In this document: positions 36,437 to 45,821 of the stretch, in pieces
Layout: every line of letters begins with the position of its first letter
Position numbering within the stretch: position 1 is the stretch's first letter
NCBI GenBank assembly: GCA_019218315.1
Contig: JAHUUI010000007.1
Span: 1-64,000 of the forward strand
Direction of reading: 5' to 3'
Origin: Cardiobacteriaceae bacterium TAE3-ERU3
GTDB taxonomy: Bacteria > Pseudomonadota > Gammaproteobacteria > Cardiobacteriales > Cardiobacteriaceae
DNA: 64,000 nt
The notes under the pieces: model-generated
Told to the model about the DNA's origin: nothing
The model's database searches: none
Seen by the model: only the letters and a program-made list of their open reading frames with translations
Made by a program: the position numbers and the translations under genes

Positions 36437-36479
36437 CTCTCATTCAGCAATAGCTGAACTTTAAAGGCATTTAGCTAAA

Positions 36480-37229
36480 TTAAGATTTTTTGCCCTGATT
36501 AGCCACCGCCTCCATCAACTTCGCCACTTCTTCCTCACTACCGAGGAAGCGGCAGTTCAGTGGGCGCAGGTTGTCGTCGAGCTCATAAACGATCGGCACG
36601 CCGGTCGGGATATTGAACTCAAGGATTTCTTCGTTGCTCATATCGTCGAGGTATTTAACCAATGCACGCAGGCTGTTGCCGTGTGCGACGATGAGTGGCG
36701 TTTTGCCGCTGCGCAGTGCTGGCACGATGCGATCCTGCCAATAAGGCAATACGCGCTCGATGGTCATTTCCAGGCTTTCCCCGCGTGGCAACGATTTAGC
36801 GTCCATTTTTGCGTAGCGCGCATCATTCTGCGGCAGGCGCTCGTCGCCATCTTCAAGGAACGGAGGTGGCACGTCAAAACTGCGGCGCCAGATTTTCACC
36901 TGATCCTCGCCGTGCTTTTCAGCCGTTTCAGCTTTATTCAGGCCTTGCAGTGCACCGTAGTGGCGCTCATTCAAGCGGAAGCTGCGCTCAACCGGCAGAT
37001 ACATCAAGCCCATTTCATCAAGCGCAATCCACATGGTGCGAATCGCGCGCTTGAGTACCGAGGTGAATACGGTATCAATCCCCAGATCAGCTTCCTTAAG
37101 CTGCTGACCGGCGCGCTTTGCTTCTTCACGACCCTGATCAGTCAAATCAACATCATGCCAACCGGTAAAGCGGTTTTCCAGATTCCAGGTGCTCTGCCCG
37201 TGGCGCAATAAAACAAGCGTATAAGCCAT
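36480..37229 (-). CDS. gpmA: 2,3-bisphosphoglycerate-dependent phosphoglycerate mutase
   Basis: GpmA interconverts 3- and 2-phosphoglycerate in glycolysis. The 249-residue product has [25 protein letters not shown] with the phosphorylated histidine near residue 10, the [15 protein letters not shown] block, and the second active-site histidine in [15 protein letters not shown]. Length is normal. It is read alone, facing the rtc terminator, with a 228-base gap upstream. Confidence 0.97.
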   Translation of the reverse strand: MAYTLVLLRHGQSTWNLENRFTGWHDVDLTDQGREEAKRAGQQLKEADLGIDTVFTSVLKRAIRTMWIALDEMGLMYLPVERSFRLNERHYGALQGLNKAETAEKHGEDQVKIWRRSFDVPPPFLEDGDERLPQNDARYAKMDAKSLPRGESLEMTIERVLPYWQDRIVPALRSGKTPLIVAHGNSLRALVKYLDDMSNEEILEFNIPTGVPIVYELDDNLRPLNCRFLGSEEEVAKLMEAVANQGKKS

Positions 37230-37390
37230 GCCAACTCCTTAGTTATTGACAAATAAACAGGCTGCATCATAGCAGAACAGCGCAATTTAGGGCGAGGCGA
37301 AGATATCCTCAGGCAACCATTACCCATTTCACCCCATGACCACGAGCAGATACAGCAAATAACGCCCCCTCCAAACCGGTTTAATTATTC

Positions 37391-37416
37391 CGTAATTATA
37401 GAATTTTGGAATTACG
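37391..37416. promoter_or_regulatory. Inverted repeat before the ArsR-fold gene, candidate operator
   Basis: CGTAATT (37391-37397) and AATTACG (37410-37416) form a perfect inverted repeat with 12 bases between the arms, 42 bases upstream of the ArsR-fold gene. The position suits autoregulation by that protein, which is inferred. Confidence 0.4.
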
Positions 37417-37457
37417 ATATTATTTTTAACAAAATCAGAGAAGGTATAGGAGACTTT

Positions 37458-37976
37458 ATGCAAGTTAAGAATATTGACGAACGCGTACGGATACTCGAAG
37501 ATCAAGTTGCGCAACTACTGGCACAACTCAATACACCTGCGCCAACAACTAAAGCAACCGACAAGACATTTGCCGCACTCAATAACCTACAGCAACAAAC
37601 AGCAGATGCAGCACAAGGCGCTGTGATGTTCAGCGGCTATTACCGCCAGAATGCAGGCAGTAAAAATGAAGCCGAATGGCAATATACGGTGGAAAACAGC
37701 GAACTGCTAGCTAGTGACTGGGCATCATTAGCCGAGCCGCTGGCCGCCCTCTCTCATCCGGTGCGTTTGTCTTTACTGCAAGGGATTTTTCAAGGCGAAA
37801 CCACAGCCGCAAACTTGGCAGCCCAGCTCGGGCTAGGCTCGACGGGGCAGGTTTATCACCATCTCAACGCGCTACAGAGTGCCGGCTGGATTCGCCGCAC
37901 TGTAGCCGAAGGCTATAACGTCCCGGCAGAGCGCATGATTGCGCTGCTGGTTATTCTACTTGCTGCGCAGCGCTAA
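37458..37976 (+). CDS. ArsR-fold winged-helix regulator with N-terminal coiled coil
   Basis: The 172-residue product begins with a short coiled coil (IDERVRILEDQVAQLLAQL) and a linker. A winged helix follows near 88-160 with LAALSHPVRLSLLQGIFQGETTAANLA, the recognition helix GSTGQVYHHLNALQSAG and the wing RRTVAEG. No CxC or other metal site of classical ArsR sensors is seen, so the signal is not obviously a metal. AGGAGACTTT precedes the ATG. It is followed 42 bases later by an M23 peptidase gene, its likely target. Confidence 0.8.
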   Translation: MQVKNIDERVRILEDQVAQLLAQLNTPAPTTKATDKTFAALNNLQQQTADAAQGAVMFSGYYRQNAGSKNEAEWQYTVENSELLASDWASLAEPLAALSHPVRLSLLQGIFQGETTAANLAAQLGLGSTGQVYHHLNALQSAGWIRRTVAEGYNVPAERMIALLVILLAAQR

Positions 37977-38018
37977 TCTTTCATCACCATCATCATTTCT
38001 TCACTGAGGAGAACGATT

Positions 38019-38855
38019 ATGCAAAAGCCAACCGTCATAGACCGCGCACGACGTGCCATCTCCGGCATAACGCCCCTACCATTCTGGCTGTTTATTGGCT
38101 GGATAGGCTTGGCAGCAGCTTTGAACATACCACCACATGCACCGTTCTTTACCGTATTTGTCCTGCTGCTAGCGATGATGTTCATCCAGCCGCGCAAAGT
38201 AGATTATGACCCTGTCGAGATTACATCTCCCGTGCAAGGCACATTCATGGCATTAAACAGCCCGGCTGATAAAGTACCCAGCCACGGCACCCGCCACTTG
38301 GGGCAAACCTGGGGCATTGATTTTTTGCATAGACGCGAAGACTTCGGCACAGTACCGTGGTGCAACGGCTTCAGACCCGCCACGTCTTTCTCCTCATTCG
38401 GTGAACCGGTTTACGCCGTTGCTGATGGTGTGGTGGTCAGTTGCGATCAACAGCTCAACGACCATCGCAGCCGCAGCAGCTATCCTGCACTGCTGTTTAT
38501 GATGACGCTGGAAGCACTGGTGCGCAGCATACTGCCGCCACGCTTCACGCTCGGCAACCATATCGTCATCGATCACGGCAATGGCGTGTACTCGCTCTAT
38601 GCACACCTGCGCAAAGGAAGCGCATGGGTCAAGATTGGCGACAGCATCTCGCAAGGCGCAGTCATAGCCGAAATTGGCAATACCGGCAACAGCTCGGAAC
38701 CGCATTTGCACTTCCAGCTGATGGATCGCAAGTACGCCGCCTCCGCAGCCGGCATACCCTTTCAGCTGAGCGATATCCGCGACGAGGAAGGTAATCGCAT
38801 CGCAATACCTGAAACTGGCAAGTGCTTTTCTACAGCAGGTGCTAAAGAACTGTAG
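38019..38855 (+). CDS. Membrane-anchored M23 (LytM-like) peptidase
   Basis: The 278-residue product has two hydrophobic segments (about 20-37 and 41-56) and a peptidase M23 domain in the rest. Likely zinc ligands are H93 and D101 in HLGQTWGID, and H231 in HLHF at 229-231, with YAHL (H196) completing the site. An insertion of about 50 residues lies between the first ligands and the core GNHIVIDHGNGVYSLYAHL. It may cleave peptidoglycan cross-links; the substrate is not proven. AGGAG precedes the ATG by 7 bases. It forms a two-gene unit with the ArsR-fold regulator. Confidence 0.82.
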   Translation: MQKPTVIDRARRAISGITPLPFWLFIGWIGLAAALNIPPHAPFFTVFVLLLAMMFIQPRKVDYDPVEITSPVQGTFMALNSPADKVPSHGTRHLGQTWGIDFLHRREDFGTVPWCNGFRPATSFSSFGEPVYAVADGVVVSCDQQLNDHRSRSSYPALLFMMTLEALVRSILPPRFTLGNHIVIDHGNGVYSLYAHLRKGSAWVKIGDSISQGAVIAEIGNTGNSSEPHLHFQLMDRKYAASAAGIPFQLSDIRDEEGNRIAIPETGKCFSTAGAKEL

Positions 38856-38865
38856 AAAATATCGA

Positions 38866-39216
38866 TCAAAGGATCTCGTTAAGTAACGCTTCCGGCCGAC
38901 ACAGGCGCGTGCCTTTCTCCGTCGTCACAAACGGGCGCTGAATCAGCACAGGATGGGCGAGCATCATCGCGATGCGCTCGCCGTCATCTAATTCACGCCC
39001 TTGTGGATTGAGCTCCTGATACAGCGCTTCATTTTCACGCATAGCCTCGCGTACGCTGATGCCGCTGTCGGCAATCAACTTGCGCAATGTTGCCTCATCC
39101 GGCGGATTGTCGAGGTAGTGAATAATCTGCGGCTCGATACCACGCTCACAAATAGCCGCCAGCGTATTGCGCGATTTACTGCATTTCGGGTTGTGGTAAA
39201 TGGTGATTTGACTCAT
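38866..39216 (-). CDS. arsC: Arsenate reductase, glutaredoxin-dependent (ArsC/Spx family)
   Basis: ArsC reduces arsenate to arsenite with glutathione and glutaredoxin. The 116-residue product starts SQITIYHNPKCSKSRNTL with the catalytic cysteine at residue 12, and has the family segments EPQIIHYLDNPP, LIADSGISVREAMRENE and LIQRPFVTTEKGTRLCRP. I chose the ATG at 39216 with AGGAAAGC upstream; the open frame to 39366 overlaps trhP. It follows trhP by 7 bases. Some close paralogues (YfgD-like) are not true arsenate reductases, and the arsenite exporter lies elsewhere (45822). Confidence 0.85.
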   Translation of the reverse strand: MSQITIYHNPKCSKSRNTLAAICERGIEPQIIHYLDNPPDEATLRKLIADSGISVREAMRENEALYQELNPQGRELDDGERIAMMLAHPVLIQRPFVTTEKGTRLCRPEALLNEIL

Positions 39217-39223
39217 GCTTTCC

Positions 39224-40567
39224 TCACAAATTCCTTGCCAACAACGCGTATTGATCAATCTCACCAATATCGGCTTGCACGATCCAGCCGCTGCCTTTGG
39301 CTGCATCAATTGCTTCACCATTTTTTGCCAGCCACAATTGATCAAGGGTAATTTCGCGGTTACCACTTGGCGTAATCACTTCGAGGCGGTCGCCAATCGC
39401 AAAATGGTTTTTTGCTTCAATCGTCGCGCGACCACTTGCCGGATCATAGCTGGTAATTTCACCGACGAACTGCTGTGTCGCGGCATTGGATGAACCATTG
39501 GCGTAATTTTGCTGTGCCTTGATTTGACGGCGCACAAAAAAGCCATCGGTATAACCACGGTTCGCCAGCCCTTCGAGCTTGTCATTAAGTATGGGATTAA
39601 ATTCACGCCCCGCCAGTGCATCATCTATTGCTTGGCGGTAGAGCTGCGCGGTACGCGCGGCGTAGTAATACGACTTGGTGCGCCCTTCTATTTTCAGGCA
39701 ATCCACGCCAATCCGCACCAGTTCACCAACGTGCTCAATGGCACGCAGGTCTCGGCTGTTCATAATATAAGTGCCGTGCTCGTCCTCACTGATTTCCATG
39801 TATTCACCGGGGCGCTCTTTTTCTTCGAGAAAATACACGCCATCTGCTGCCGGATGGCGCTCGCGGCTGTCCGTGATGCCTTGCAGTGCATCAGGGGAGA
39901 AGATCTGATCAGGCGTAGGAATAAAGCTGCCGTCGCTTTCCTCTTGCGCGCCGTGGGTGCTGTATTGCCAGCGGCAAGCATTGGTGCAAGTGCCCTGATT
40001 GGGATCGCGGTTATTGAAGTAACCCGAAAGCAGGCAGCGCCCTGAATAAGCGATACACAGCGCGCCGTGAACAAAGACTTCCAGCTCAATGTCCGGGCAA
40101 CGTTCACGGATTTCAGCGATTTCCTTGAGCGACAGTTCACGCGACAAAATTACGCGGCTAATACCGTTCTGCTGCCAGAACTTGACCGTCGCCCAGTTGA
40201 CCGTATTGGCCTGCACCGACAAATGGATCGGCAAGTCAGGAAATGCTTCGCGCACTAGCATAATCAAGCCGGGGTCGGACATAATCACCGCGTCCGGCTT
40301 AGCTGATAGCGATGGCGTCAGGTCGCGGATCGCCGTTTGCAACTTGTAGTTATGCGGCATGGTATTGACGGTGAGGAAGAACTGCTTGCCTTGCGCATGC
40401 GCCTCATCAATCCCGGTTTTCAGGTTGTCGTCGTTAAACTCGTTGCCGCGCATGCGCAAAGAGTAGCGCGCGGCACCGGCATAAACCGCATCCGCACCGT
40501 AAGCAAAGGCATAGCGCATGGTTTTTAGCGACCCGGCGGGCGCGAGTAATTCAATATTTGGCTTCAT
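39224..40567 (-). CDS. trhP: tRNA hydroxylation protein TrhP (YegQ, peptidase U32 family)
   Basis: TrhP/YegQ is needed to hydroxylate uridine 34 of some tRNAs for 5-carboxymethoxyuridine-type modification. The 447-residue product has the U32 domain opening ELLAPAGSLKTMRYAFAYGADAVYAG, the cysteine set in VFHGALCIAYSGRCLLSGYF and CTNACRW, and EYMEISEDEHGTYIMNSRDL, then a C-terminal barrel-like region. Length matches E. coli YegQ. arsC follows closely. Confidence 0.92.
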   Translation of the reverse strand: MKPNIELLAPAGSLKTMRYAFAYGADAVYAGAARYSLRMRGNEFNDDNLKTGIDEAHAQGKQFFLTVNTMPHNYKLQTAIRDLTPSLSAKPDAVIMSDPGLIMLVREAFPDLPIHLSVQANTVNWATVKFWQQNGISRVILSRELSLKEIAEIRERCPDIELEVFVHGALCIAYSGRCLLSGYFNNRDPNQGTCTNACRWQYSTHGAQEESDGSFIPTPDQIFSPDALQGITDSRERHPAADGVYFLEEKERPGEYMEISEDEHGTYIMNSRDLRAIEHVGELVRIGVDCLKIEGRTKSYYYAARTAQLYRQAIDDALAGREFNPILNDKLEGLANRGYTDGFFVRRQIKAQQNYANGSSNAATQQFVGEITSYDPASGRATIEAKNHFAIGDRLEVITPSGNREITLDQLWLAKNGEAIDAAKGSGWIVQADIGEIDQYALLARNL

Positions 40568-40958
40568 GAAGACTGCTATCGTTTTTAGAATAATATTCGT
40601 AATATCCTAGCACAACAGCGGCAAAATCGTCACTGCCACAAATAATACAACTATAGTATGCATTATAAAATTTATACAAATTAAATTAAACTAAATATTT
40701 GCAAGTTATGCCAGGTAAGCTAAAATAGCTATCTAGATGGCAACATCTTAATATCAGTTCAACTTTTTTAAAAAATTTTACCACTGAGAAAATAAATTTA
40801 GTATAAAAATTACATCACATAAGCGAACTTTTTAACAAAAATCAGGTAACCATTACCGTTTTATAGTAATTTAAAAAATAACTATAAAATACGAATTTTC
40901 CAGCAATCAAGCTGGCAATCTTTTTCTACAAAGAATCCATTGCATATTTGGAGCAATC
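40568..40958. other. AT-rich intergenic region upstream of the autotransporter
   Basis: This 391-base gap holds no gene that I can support. It contains GGTAA-CCA-TTACC (40845-40857), a small palindrome; TATAAA at 40883-40888, a possible -10 box without a clear -35; and a leader hairpin CCAGC (40900-40904) with GCTGG (40911-40915) followed by a T-run, which could be an attenuator. The minus-strand promoter of trhP must also lie at its left end. Confidence 0.5.
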
Positions 40959-43900
40959 ATGCACATACCTAATCTCAAACCTACACTACTCGCCAGCGTC
41001 ATTACTGCAGCAATTTATACACCAGATATCCAAGCTTATTCTTGTTCTCTCAACTCTCCCTCTAATTTTTCCTTATTTCATATAAATAATGGAGAGTACG
41101 AAGGAAACTGCACCATTGATAATGGTCGATTCTATATGAATTTAGACTATTCAACCATAGAGTTTAATACACCTTTAACTGTTACAAGCATTGCTAACGC
41201 ACCTAATGTTCCAGGTAGAGGCAAAGGCGCTATCACGTCTGGCAACCACGGCAACCTCATTTTTAATGACACCGTAACCATTCAAGATACAGAGAACGCT
41301 GATCGCCAAAGAAGTCCTCGTTTAATTCTTATACGTAATAAAAAGGATAATTATGGAGGAGTTGAAAAAGAAAATTCAGGCGTAACATTCAAAGGGGATA
41401 ACAACATACTGAGTATTGCTGCTAATGCAACGCCATATTTTTATACAGGTGCTGCTATAGCCAATTACAATTATTTTGCGGCATTAAACTCAGATTATAA
41501 AACAACAATCAATAACACTGGTACAGTCAATGGTATTAACCAAAACTATGGTAAGCTGATATTTGAGCAAGATCTCACTATTAATAGTCAAATAAGCCAA
41601 CTTGACTCCCTCGGAGCAATAAAACGTCAAAATGCAGCTATCCTTATTAGCGGTGGTACTGCTGAGTTTGGAAAAGTTACAATTAATACGGACATCAGCG
41701 ACCTCACACAGACACCTAGTGAAGGTGCTGGCCTAATATCACATGCCTATGAATATGAAAAAAGCCTTTTTGGGCATGCTAGAGGGACCGGTGAAGGCAG
41801 TGACGACGCAATACCTCAAAGCACATTTAACAAAGACCTAACCATTAATACCCACAATGGCGCTGCTATTCAGTTTACTCATGGCAAAATTGAGCAAAGT
41901 GGTAGCAAGGCAACCATTAATGTTAGTGGTGACGGTCATGGCATTGCAATCACTGATGAAGCAGGTGGATTACTTGCTGATAATACAACAAAAAGCAAGT
42001 TCAACTGGATTCAACTTGCTGGTGGTGCGCTCACTTTTGTAGACGGCAAGACTCAGTCAGATGCACCAAATCAACTCACTATCGGGCTTGGTGAAAATAC
42101 CACGATTACTACTAACAATGGTGATGGTATCAACATTGCCAATATACCCGAAGACAATATCAAACACATCAATATCAATAATACTGGAATAATCACCGCA
42201 GAAAACGGAGATGCAATTGATTTAAGTTTGTTAGAGCCAGATCCAAGTATACAAGATGATAAAGCACAGCTAACTGCAGCTCGTACCATTAATATCATTA
42301 ATGGTGCTACTCTCAGTGCCCAAAGTGGCTATTCTTTATATGGCAGCAACTACAATGAGAGTTTCACCTCAAATGGTGGCAAACTAGTTGGCAAAATTGA
42401 TATGCAAAATGGTTGGGATACAGTCAAATTCGATGGATCGACAAAGGCTGTAGATATCTCTGAACTAACTGAACTTAATGGAGGCCTTGATTCTAATAGT
42501 AACAACGAATTTGACACCCTAACGCTTATTGGCAACATCATAAACCCAGCAAATGGTTTTAATGGTAGCCAACTTACAAATTGGGAAAAAATTGAGTTAA
42601 CAGAAGAAGCCACGCTTGCATTAACTGGGCCAGATCCAGTGAAAATTGGTGATAAACAAAATGACAGCGGCCTATTTATTGATCAAAATACAACACTTAT
42701 TTCCAAAGGCGATAGCACTACCATTGTCGGCAATGTTTCCAACCAAGGTACTATCGAACTCGATAATGATTCAGGTGCTGCTTCCCCTACGTTTAACACT
42801 CTAACTATTGATGGTGACTACGAAGGCGGTGGCAAAGTTAAGCTACATACGCTACTTACTGATAATCCACAAACAGATAAACTTATTCTGAAAGGTAACG
42901 TATCCGGCGAGACAGAAGTTGAAGTTGTTAAAGTAAACAAACCAGGTGAAGAACCTACAAAAGCCGATACAAATGGTATTCAGCTAATTGATACAAGTAC
43001 AGCAACAATGCCAATAACTGATGCGGATAAATCTTTCACTTTATCTAGTGATGTTGAAGCAGGTGCGTATCTTTACAATAAATTAGCTTATAAAAAGAAT
43101 GAAGGCTTCTATCTACAAAGTAAGCGTAAGCCTTCTGATGACAACTCTATCCAACCCGACGAAGGACAAAACCCCGACGAAGGACAAACCCCCGACGAAG
43201 GACAAAAATCTGGCAAAGGTAACAGCAATGATAGTAATCATGGTGCCTATCAGCCCGAAGTCTATCGCCCAGCTGTAGCAGGCTATAGCGTTGCCCAACT
43301 CGCCAACCGTAATGCTGTTATAGGTATGTTGGGCAATCACCTGCACCAACGCGTCGATGAACAGCAAGTCCTAAACTGGAATGATGACCACAATGATCAA
43401 CAGATATGGGGTCGTATTCGCCATGAGTCACTCTCTCTCAATGGAAAACAGCGTTTTGATTTGGATCAGAAAACACAATATGCACAACTTGGCTGGGATT
43501 TAGATATCAATCGCGACAACCAGAACAGTCGCCAACATAGCGGTATTTACGTAGCCTATGCACACGCCAATGCCGATATTTCTGATCGTGCACGTATCAC
43601 TCTGGGGCAACAAAGTTTCACTGGCAAGATCAGAGGCGATATCTACGGCGTTGGTGGCTACCATACTCGCTATGATGAAGATGGCAATTACGTTGATCTG
43701 ATCGGTGGCATACACTTCATCAATAACAAATACAGCGATGTACTCAATGGTAACAGTAACCAAAAAGGTTGGGGTTTGTCTGCATCAGCAGAAGCCGGCA
43801 TGCCGATAACTGTTAGCGACAGTGATCATGGTAACTGGTTTATTGAGCCACAAGCTGAGCTGACTTGGCAAATGACCAACTACCATAGTTTCAAAGACGG

Positions 43901-44240
43901 CATCACTGAAATTGATGGTTACAACAGCCACAGCCTGCGCCCTCGCCTTGGCTTACGCTTTGGATATAACGACAAGCCAGCTGATAGGGAAGCAGCAAAA
44001 GACTTCCACCTCACAGCCAGTATCGTTCACGAACTGATTGCTCCTACACAAGTAACCGTTGGTGGTACCGACATCAAAGAAGATATAGGTAAAGATACCT
44101 GGCTTGAAATTGGCGCTGGTGGTCAATTCCCAATCAATAAGTCAACCTATATCTATGGCAGTGCACAATACTTACACACCCTGAACAACAATACCCGTCG
44201 TGGTATTACTGGTCAGGTTGGTATTCGCCATAGCTGGTAA
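40959..44240 (+). CDS. Type Va autotransporter with AT-type beta-barrel
   Basis: The 1093-residue product has a signal peptide (cleavage near PDIQA-YSC), a passenger of about 700 residues rich in Asn/Thr/Gly/Ile beta-helix repeats (TINNTGTVNG, LTINTHNGAAI, ININNTGIITAENGDAI), and a C-terminal barrel from about residue 765 ending GITGQVGIRHSW with a terminal aromatic residue. A linker at residues 733-750 carries three PDEGQN-type repeats. Passengers like this are adhesins or haemagglutinins; no catalytic triad or adhesin signature is visible. Two cysteines lie near the N-terminus. GGAGCAATC precedes the ATG. Confidence 0.92.
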   Translation: MHIPNLKPTLLASVITAAIYTPDIQAYSCSLNSPSNFSLFHINNGEYEGNCTIDNGRFYMNLDYSTIEFNTPLTVTSIANAPNVPGRGKGAITSGNHGNLIFNDTVTIQDTENADRQRSPRLILIRNKKDNYGGVEKENSGVTFKGDNNILSIAANATPYFYTGAAIANYNYFAALNSDYKTTINNTGTVNGINQNYGKLIFEQDLTINSQISQLDSLGAIKRQNAAILISGGTAEFGKVTINTDISDLTQTPSEGAGLISHAYEYEKSLFGHARGTGEGSDDAIPQSTFNKDLTINTHNGAAIQFTHGKIEQSGSKATINVSGDGHGIAITDEAGGLLADNTTKSKFNWIQLAGGALTFVDGKTQSDAPNQLTIGLGENTTITTNNGDGINIANIPEDNIKHININNTGIITAENGDAIDLSLLEPDPSIQDDKAQLTAARTINIINGATLSAQSGYSLYGSNYNESFTSNGGKLVGKIDMQNGWDTVKFDGSTKAVDISELTELNGGLDSNSNNEFDTLTLIGNIINPANGFNGSQLTNWEKIELTEEATLALTGPDPVKIGDKQNDSGLFIDQNTTLISKGDSTTIVGNVSNQGTIELDNDSGAASPTFNTLTIDGDYEGGGKVKLHTLLTDNPQTDKLILKGNVSGETEVEVVKVNKPGEEPTKADTNGIQLIDTSTATMPITDADKSFTLSSDVEAGAYLYNKLAYKKNEGFYLQSKRKPSDDNSIQPDEGQNPDEGQTPDEGQKSGKGNSNDSNHGAYQPEVYRPAVAGYSVAQLANRNAVIGMLGNHLHQRVDEQQVLNWNDDHNDQQIWGRIRHESLSLNGKQRFDLDQKTQYAQLGWDLDINRDNQNSRQHSGIYVAYAHANADISDRARITLGQQSFTGKIRGDIYGVGGYHTRYDEDGNYVDLIGGIHFINNKYSDVLNGNSNQKGWGLSASAEAGMPITVSDSDHGNWFIEPQAELTWQMTNYHSFKDGITEIDGYNSHSLRPRLGLRFGYNDKPADREAAKDFHLTASIVHELIAPTQVTVGGTDIKEDIGKDTWLEIGAGGQFPINKSTYIYGSAQYLHTLNNNTRRGITGQVGIRHSW
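43155..43208 (+). repeat. Three tandem 18-bp repeats in the autotransporter linker
   Basis: Three copies of CCCGACGAAGGACAAAMC, differing in only the last few bases, lie head to tail and encode PDEGQ-N/T/K repeats just before the barrel. The period is a multiple of three, so copy-number change would keep the frame. Confidence 0.9.
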
Positions 44241-44260
44241 GTCTACACTACACTATTAGC

Positions 44261-44297
44261 AAAAATGCCGCAGGATACTCATCCTGCGGCATTTTTG
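44261..44297. terminator. Rho-independent terminator of the autotransporter
   Basis: A perfect 16-bp stem (AAAAATGCCGCAGGAT and ATCCTGCGGCATTTTT, loop ACTC) lies 20 bases past the autotransporter stop codon and can work in both directions. Confidence 0.95.
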
Positions 44298-44363
44298 TTA
44301 TAACGACTAAAGCAAAATTCTGCTTTATTTACCCTAATTCATACCCGTTTTACGAAAATATTT

Positions 44364-45056
44364 TTATATACCTGCAAACCAGCTCATCATCACTTGCTCA
44401 CCAGCTGCAGTAAGCGCCGCGCCATACTGTTGTGCATCGTCGCGTAATCGCTGTAGGTCAATACCCGCTTGCGCGAGTTCACAGGCGTGGCCGATGAGCC
44501 ATTGCTCCAGCTTGTGCGGGTCAGCCTCGAGATGAAATTGCAGTGCAAGTACATTCTCACCATAGCTAAATGCCTGATTTGGGCAAGCAGCACTGGCTGC
44601 AAGGTGGGCGGCACCATCGGGAATGGCAAATTGGTCGCCGTGCCAGTGCAATACTGGTACATCTGCCAATCCAGCCAAGGGATTATTCTGCACTTCTTCA
44701 TTCAGTTGCAAAGGCGCAAATCCAATTTCCTTATGCCCCATACTTTTTACTTTTGCACCGAGCAACCGCGCAATCAACTGCGCACCAAGACACACGCCAA
44801 GCATGGCTTTATTCGCTTGCAGGCGCTGCTCGATAAAACCGAGTTCATCACGCAGAAATGGGTAAGCTGCTTCTTCATACGCGCCAATCGGCCCACCAAG
44901 GATAATCAGCAAATCATCGGCAACTGGATCTAGCGCACAAAAATCACACAACCCGGCTTCGACATAACGGACTTGATAACCTTGTTCGTGCAGGACACCA
45001 GCAATGATGCCGAGGTCTTCAAAATGGAGATGGCGGATAACGAGTGCAGTTTTCAT
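44364..45056 (-). CDS. Class I glutamine amidotransferase-like protein
   Basis: The 230-residue product begins MKTALVIRHLHFEDLG and has the amidotransferase nucleophile elbow LGVCLGAQL with C89, HWHGDQF, and the catalytic histidine in ALQFHLEAD. This matches stand-alone GuaA-like amidotransferases (YfeJ group) of uncertain substrate. AAAGGTG upstream supports the ATG at 45056, four bases past the yggS stop; the open frame to 45194 lies inside yggS. Confidence 0.85.
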   Translation of the reverse strand: MKTALVIRHLHFEDLGIIAGVLHEQGYQVRYVEAGLCDFCALDPVADDLLIILGGPIGAYEEAAYPFLRDELGFIEQRLQANKAMLGVCLGAQLIARLLGAKVKSMGHKEIGFAPLQLNEEVQNNPLAGLADVPVLHWHGDQFAIPDGAAHLAASAACPNQAFSYGENVLALQFHLEADPHKLEQWLIGHACELAQAGIDLQRLRDDAQQYGAALTAAGEQVMMSWFAGI

Positions 45057-45060
45057 GTGT

Positions 45061-45819
45061 TCACCTTTGTTCCGGCCAATAGTGGCTGTCCGGTAAATCG
45101 CGCACACCGAAGATTGCTTGCCCAATACGGACGATGGTTGCGCCCTCGGCAATCGCCATTTCAAAATCACCAGACATGCCCATCGATAGTTCATCCATGC
45201 TCATACCTGCGGGTAAATCACGGCGCAATTCATCGCGCAATTGGCGCAGCAGGACAAAGCAATCGCGTACTTTTTCATTGTTATTCGACAGTAGCGCCAG
45301 CGTCATCAATCCTTTGATATTGAGGTTTTGATATCGTGCGAGTTGTTGCACAAAATCGTGTACATCAGCAGGTGCGAGGCCGTATTTGCTTTCTTCGCCA
45401 GAGGTGTTGACTTGAACCAGCACGTCAAGCGTCCGCCCTTCTGCGCCTAAGCGTTCGTCGAGTTTCTCCGCGACGCGCAGGCTGTCGAGCGCCTGAAATT
45501 CGCTGGCAAAGCGCGCGACGTATTTGATTTTATTGGTTTGCAGGTGCCCGATTACTGACCACTGAATCGGCAAATCATTCATGGTGTTGTATTTATCCCA
45601 TGCTTCCTGCACTTTGTTTTCACCAAAGCCGTGGTAGCCGAGTTCGTAAGCCTCACGAATGATGGCGGCATCGACGGTTTTGCTCACCGGCAACAGGCGC
45701 ACGCTGCTTGGATCACGCCCTGCACTGGCGCAGGCAGCATCGATGCGCTGTTGAATGTCGGCAAAATTGGCTGCAAGTGCCTCACGGCTATCAGCTTTTG
45801 GGTAGTGACGCTCAGTCAT
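45061..45819 (-). CDS. yggS: PLP homeostasis protein YggS (YBL036C family)
   Basis: YggS binds pyridoxal phosphate and balances vitamin B6 and amino-acid pools without a known reaction. The 252-residue product has the PLP lysine in LLPVSKT, YHGFGENKVQEA, WSVIGHLQTNK, VQVNTSGEESKYGL and the C-terminal MGMSGDFEMAIAEGATIVRIG. The start is decided by AGGAGG lying within the last acr3 codons: it is 7 bases from the ATG at 45819 but only 1 base from the ATG at 45825. Confidence 0.94.
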   Translation of the reverse strand: MTERHYPKADSREALAANFADIQQRIDAACASAGRDPSSVRLLPVSKTVDAAIIREAYELGYHGFGENKVQEAWDKYNTMNDLPIQWSVIGHLQTNKIKYVARFASEFQALDSLRVAEKLDERLGAEGRTLDVLVQVNTSGEESKYGLAPADVHDFVQQLARYQNLNIKGLMTLALLSNNNEKVRDCFVLLRQLRDELRRDLPAGMSMDELSMGMSGDFEMAIAEGATIVRIGQAIFGVRDLPDSHYWPEQR

Positions 45820-45821
45820 GA

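Noticed and set aside
44469-44933. Long antisense frames in the GATase, nrdD, pckA and folP genes
   Set aside because: They lie entirely inside well-supported genes on the other strand and have no ribosome sites or recognisable motifs.
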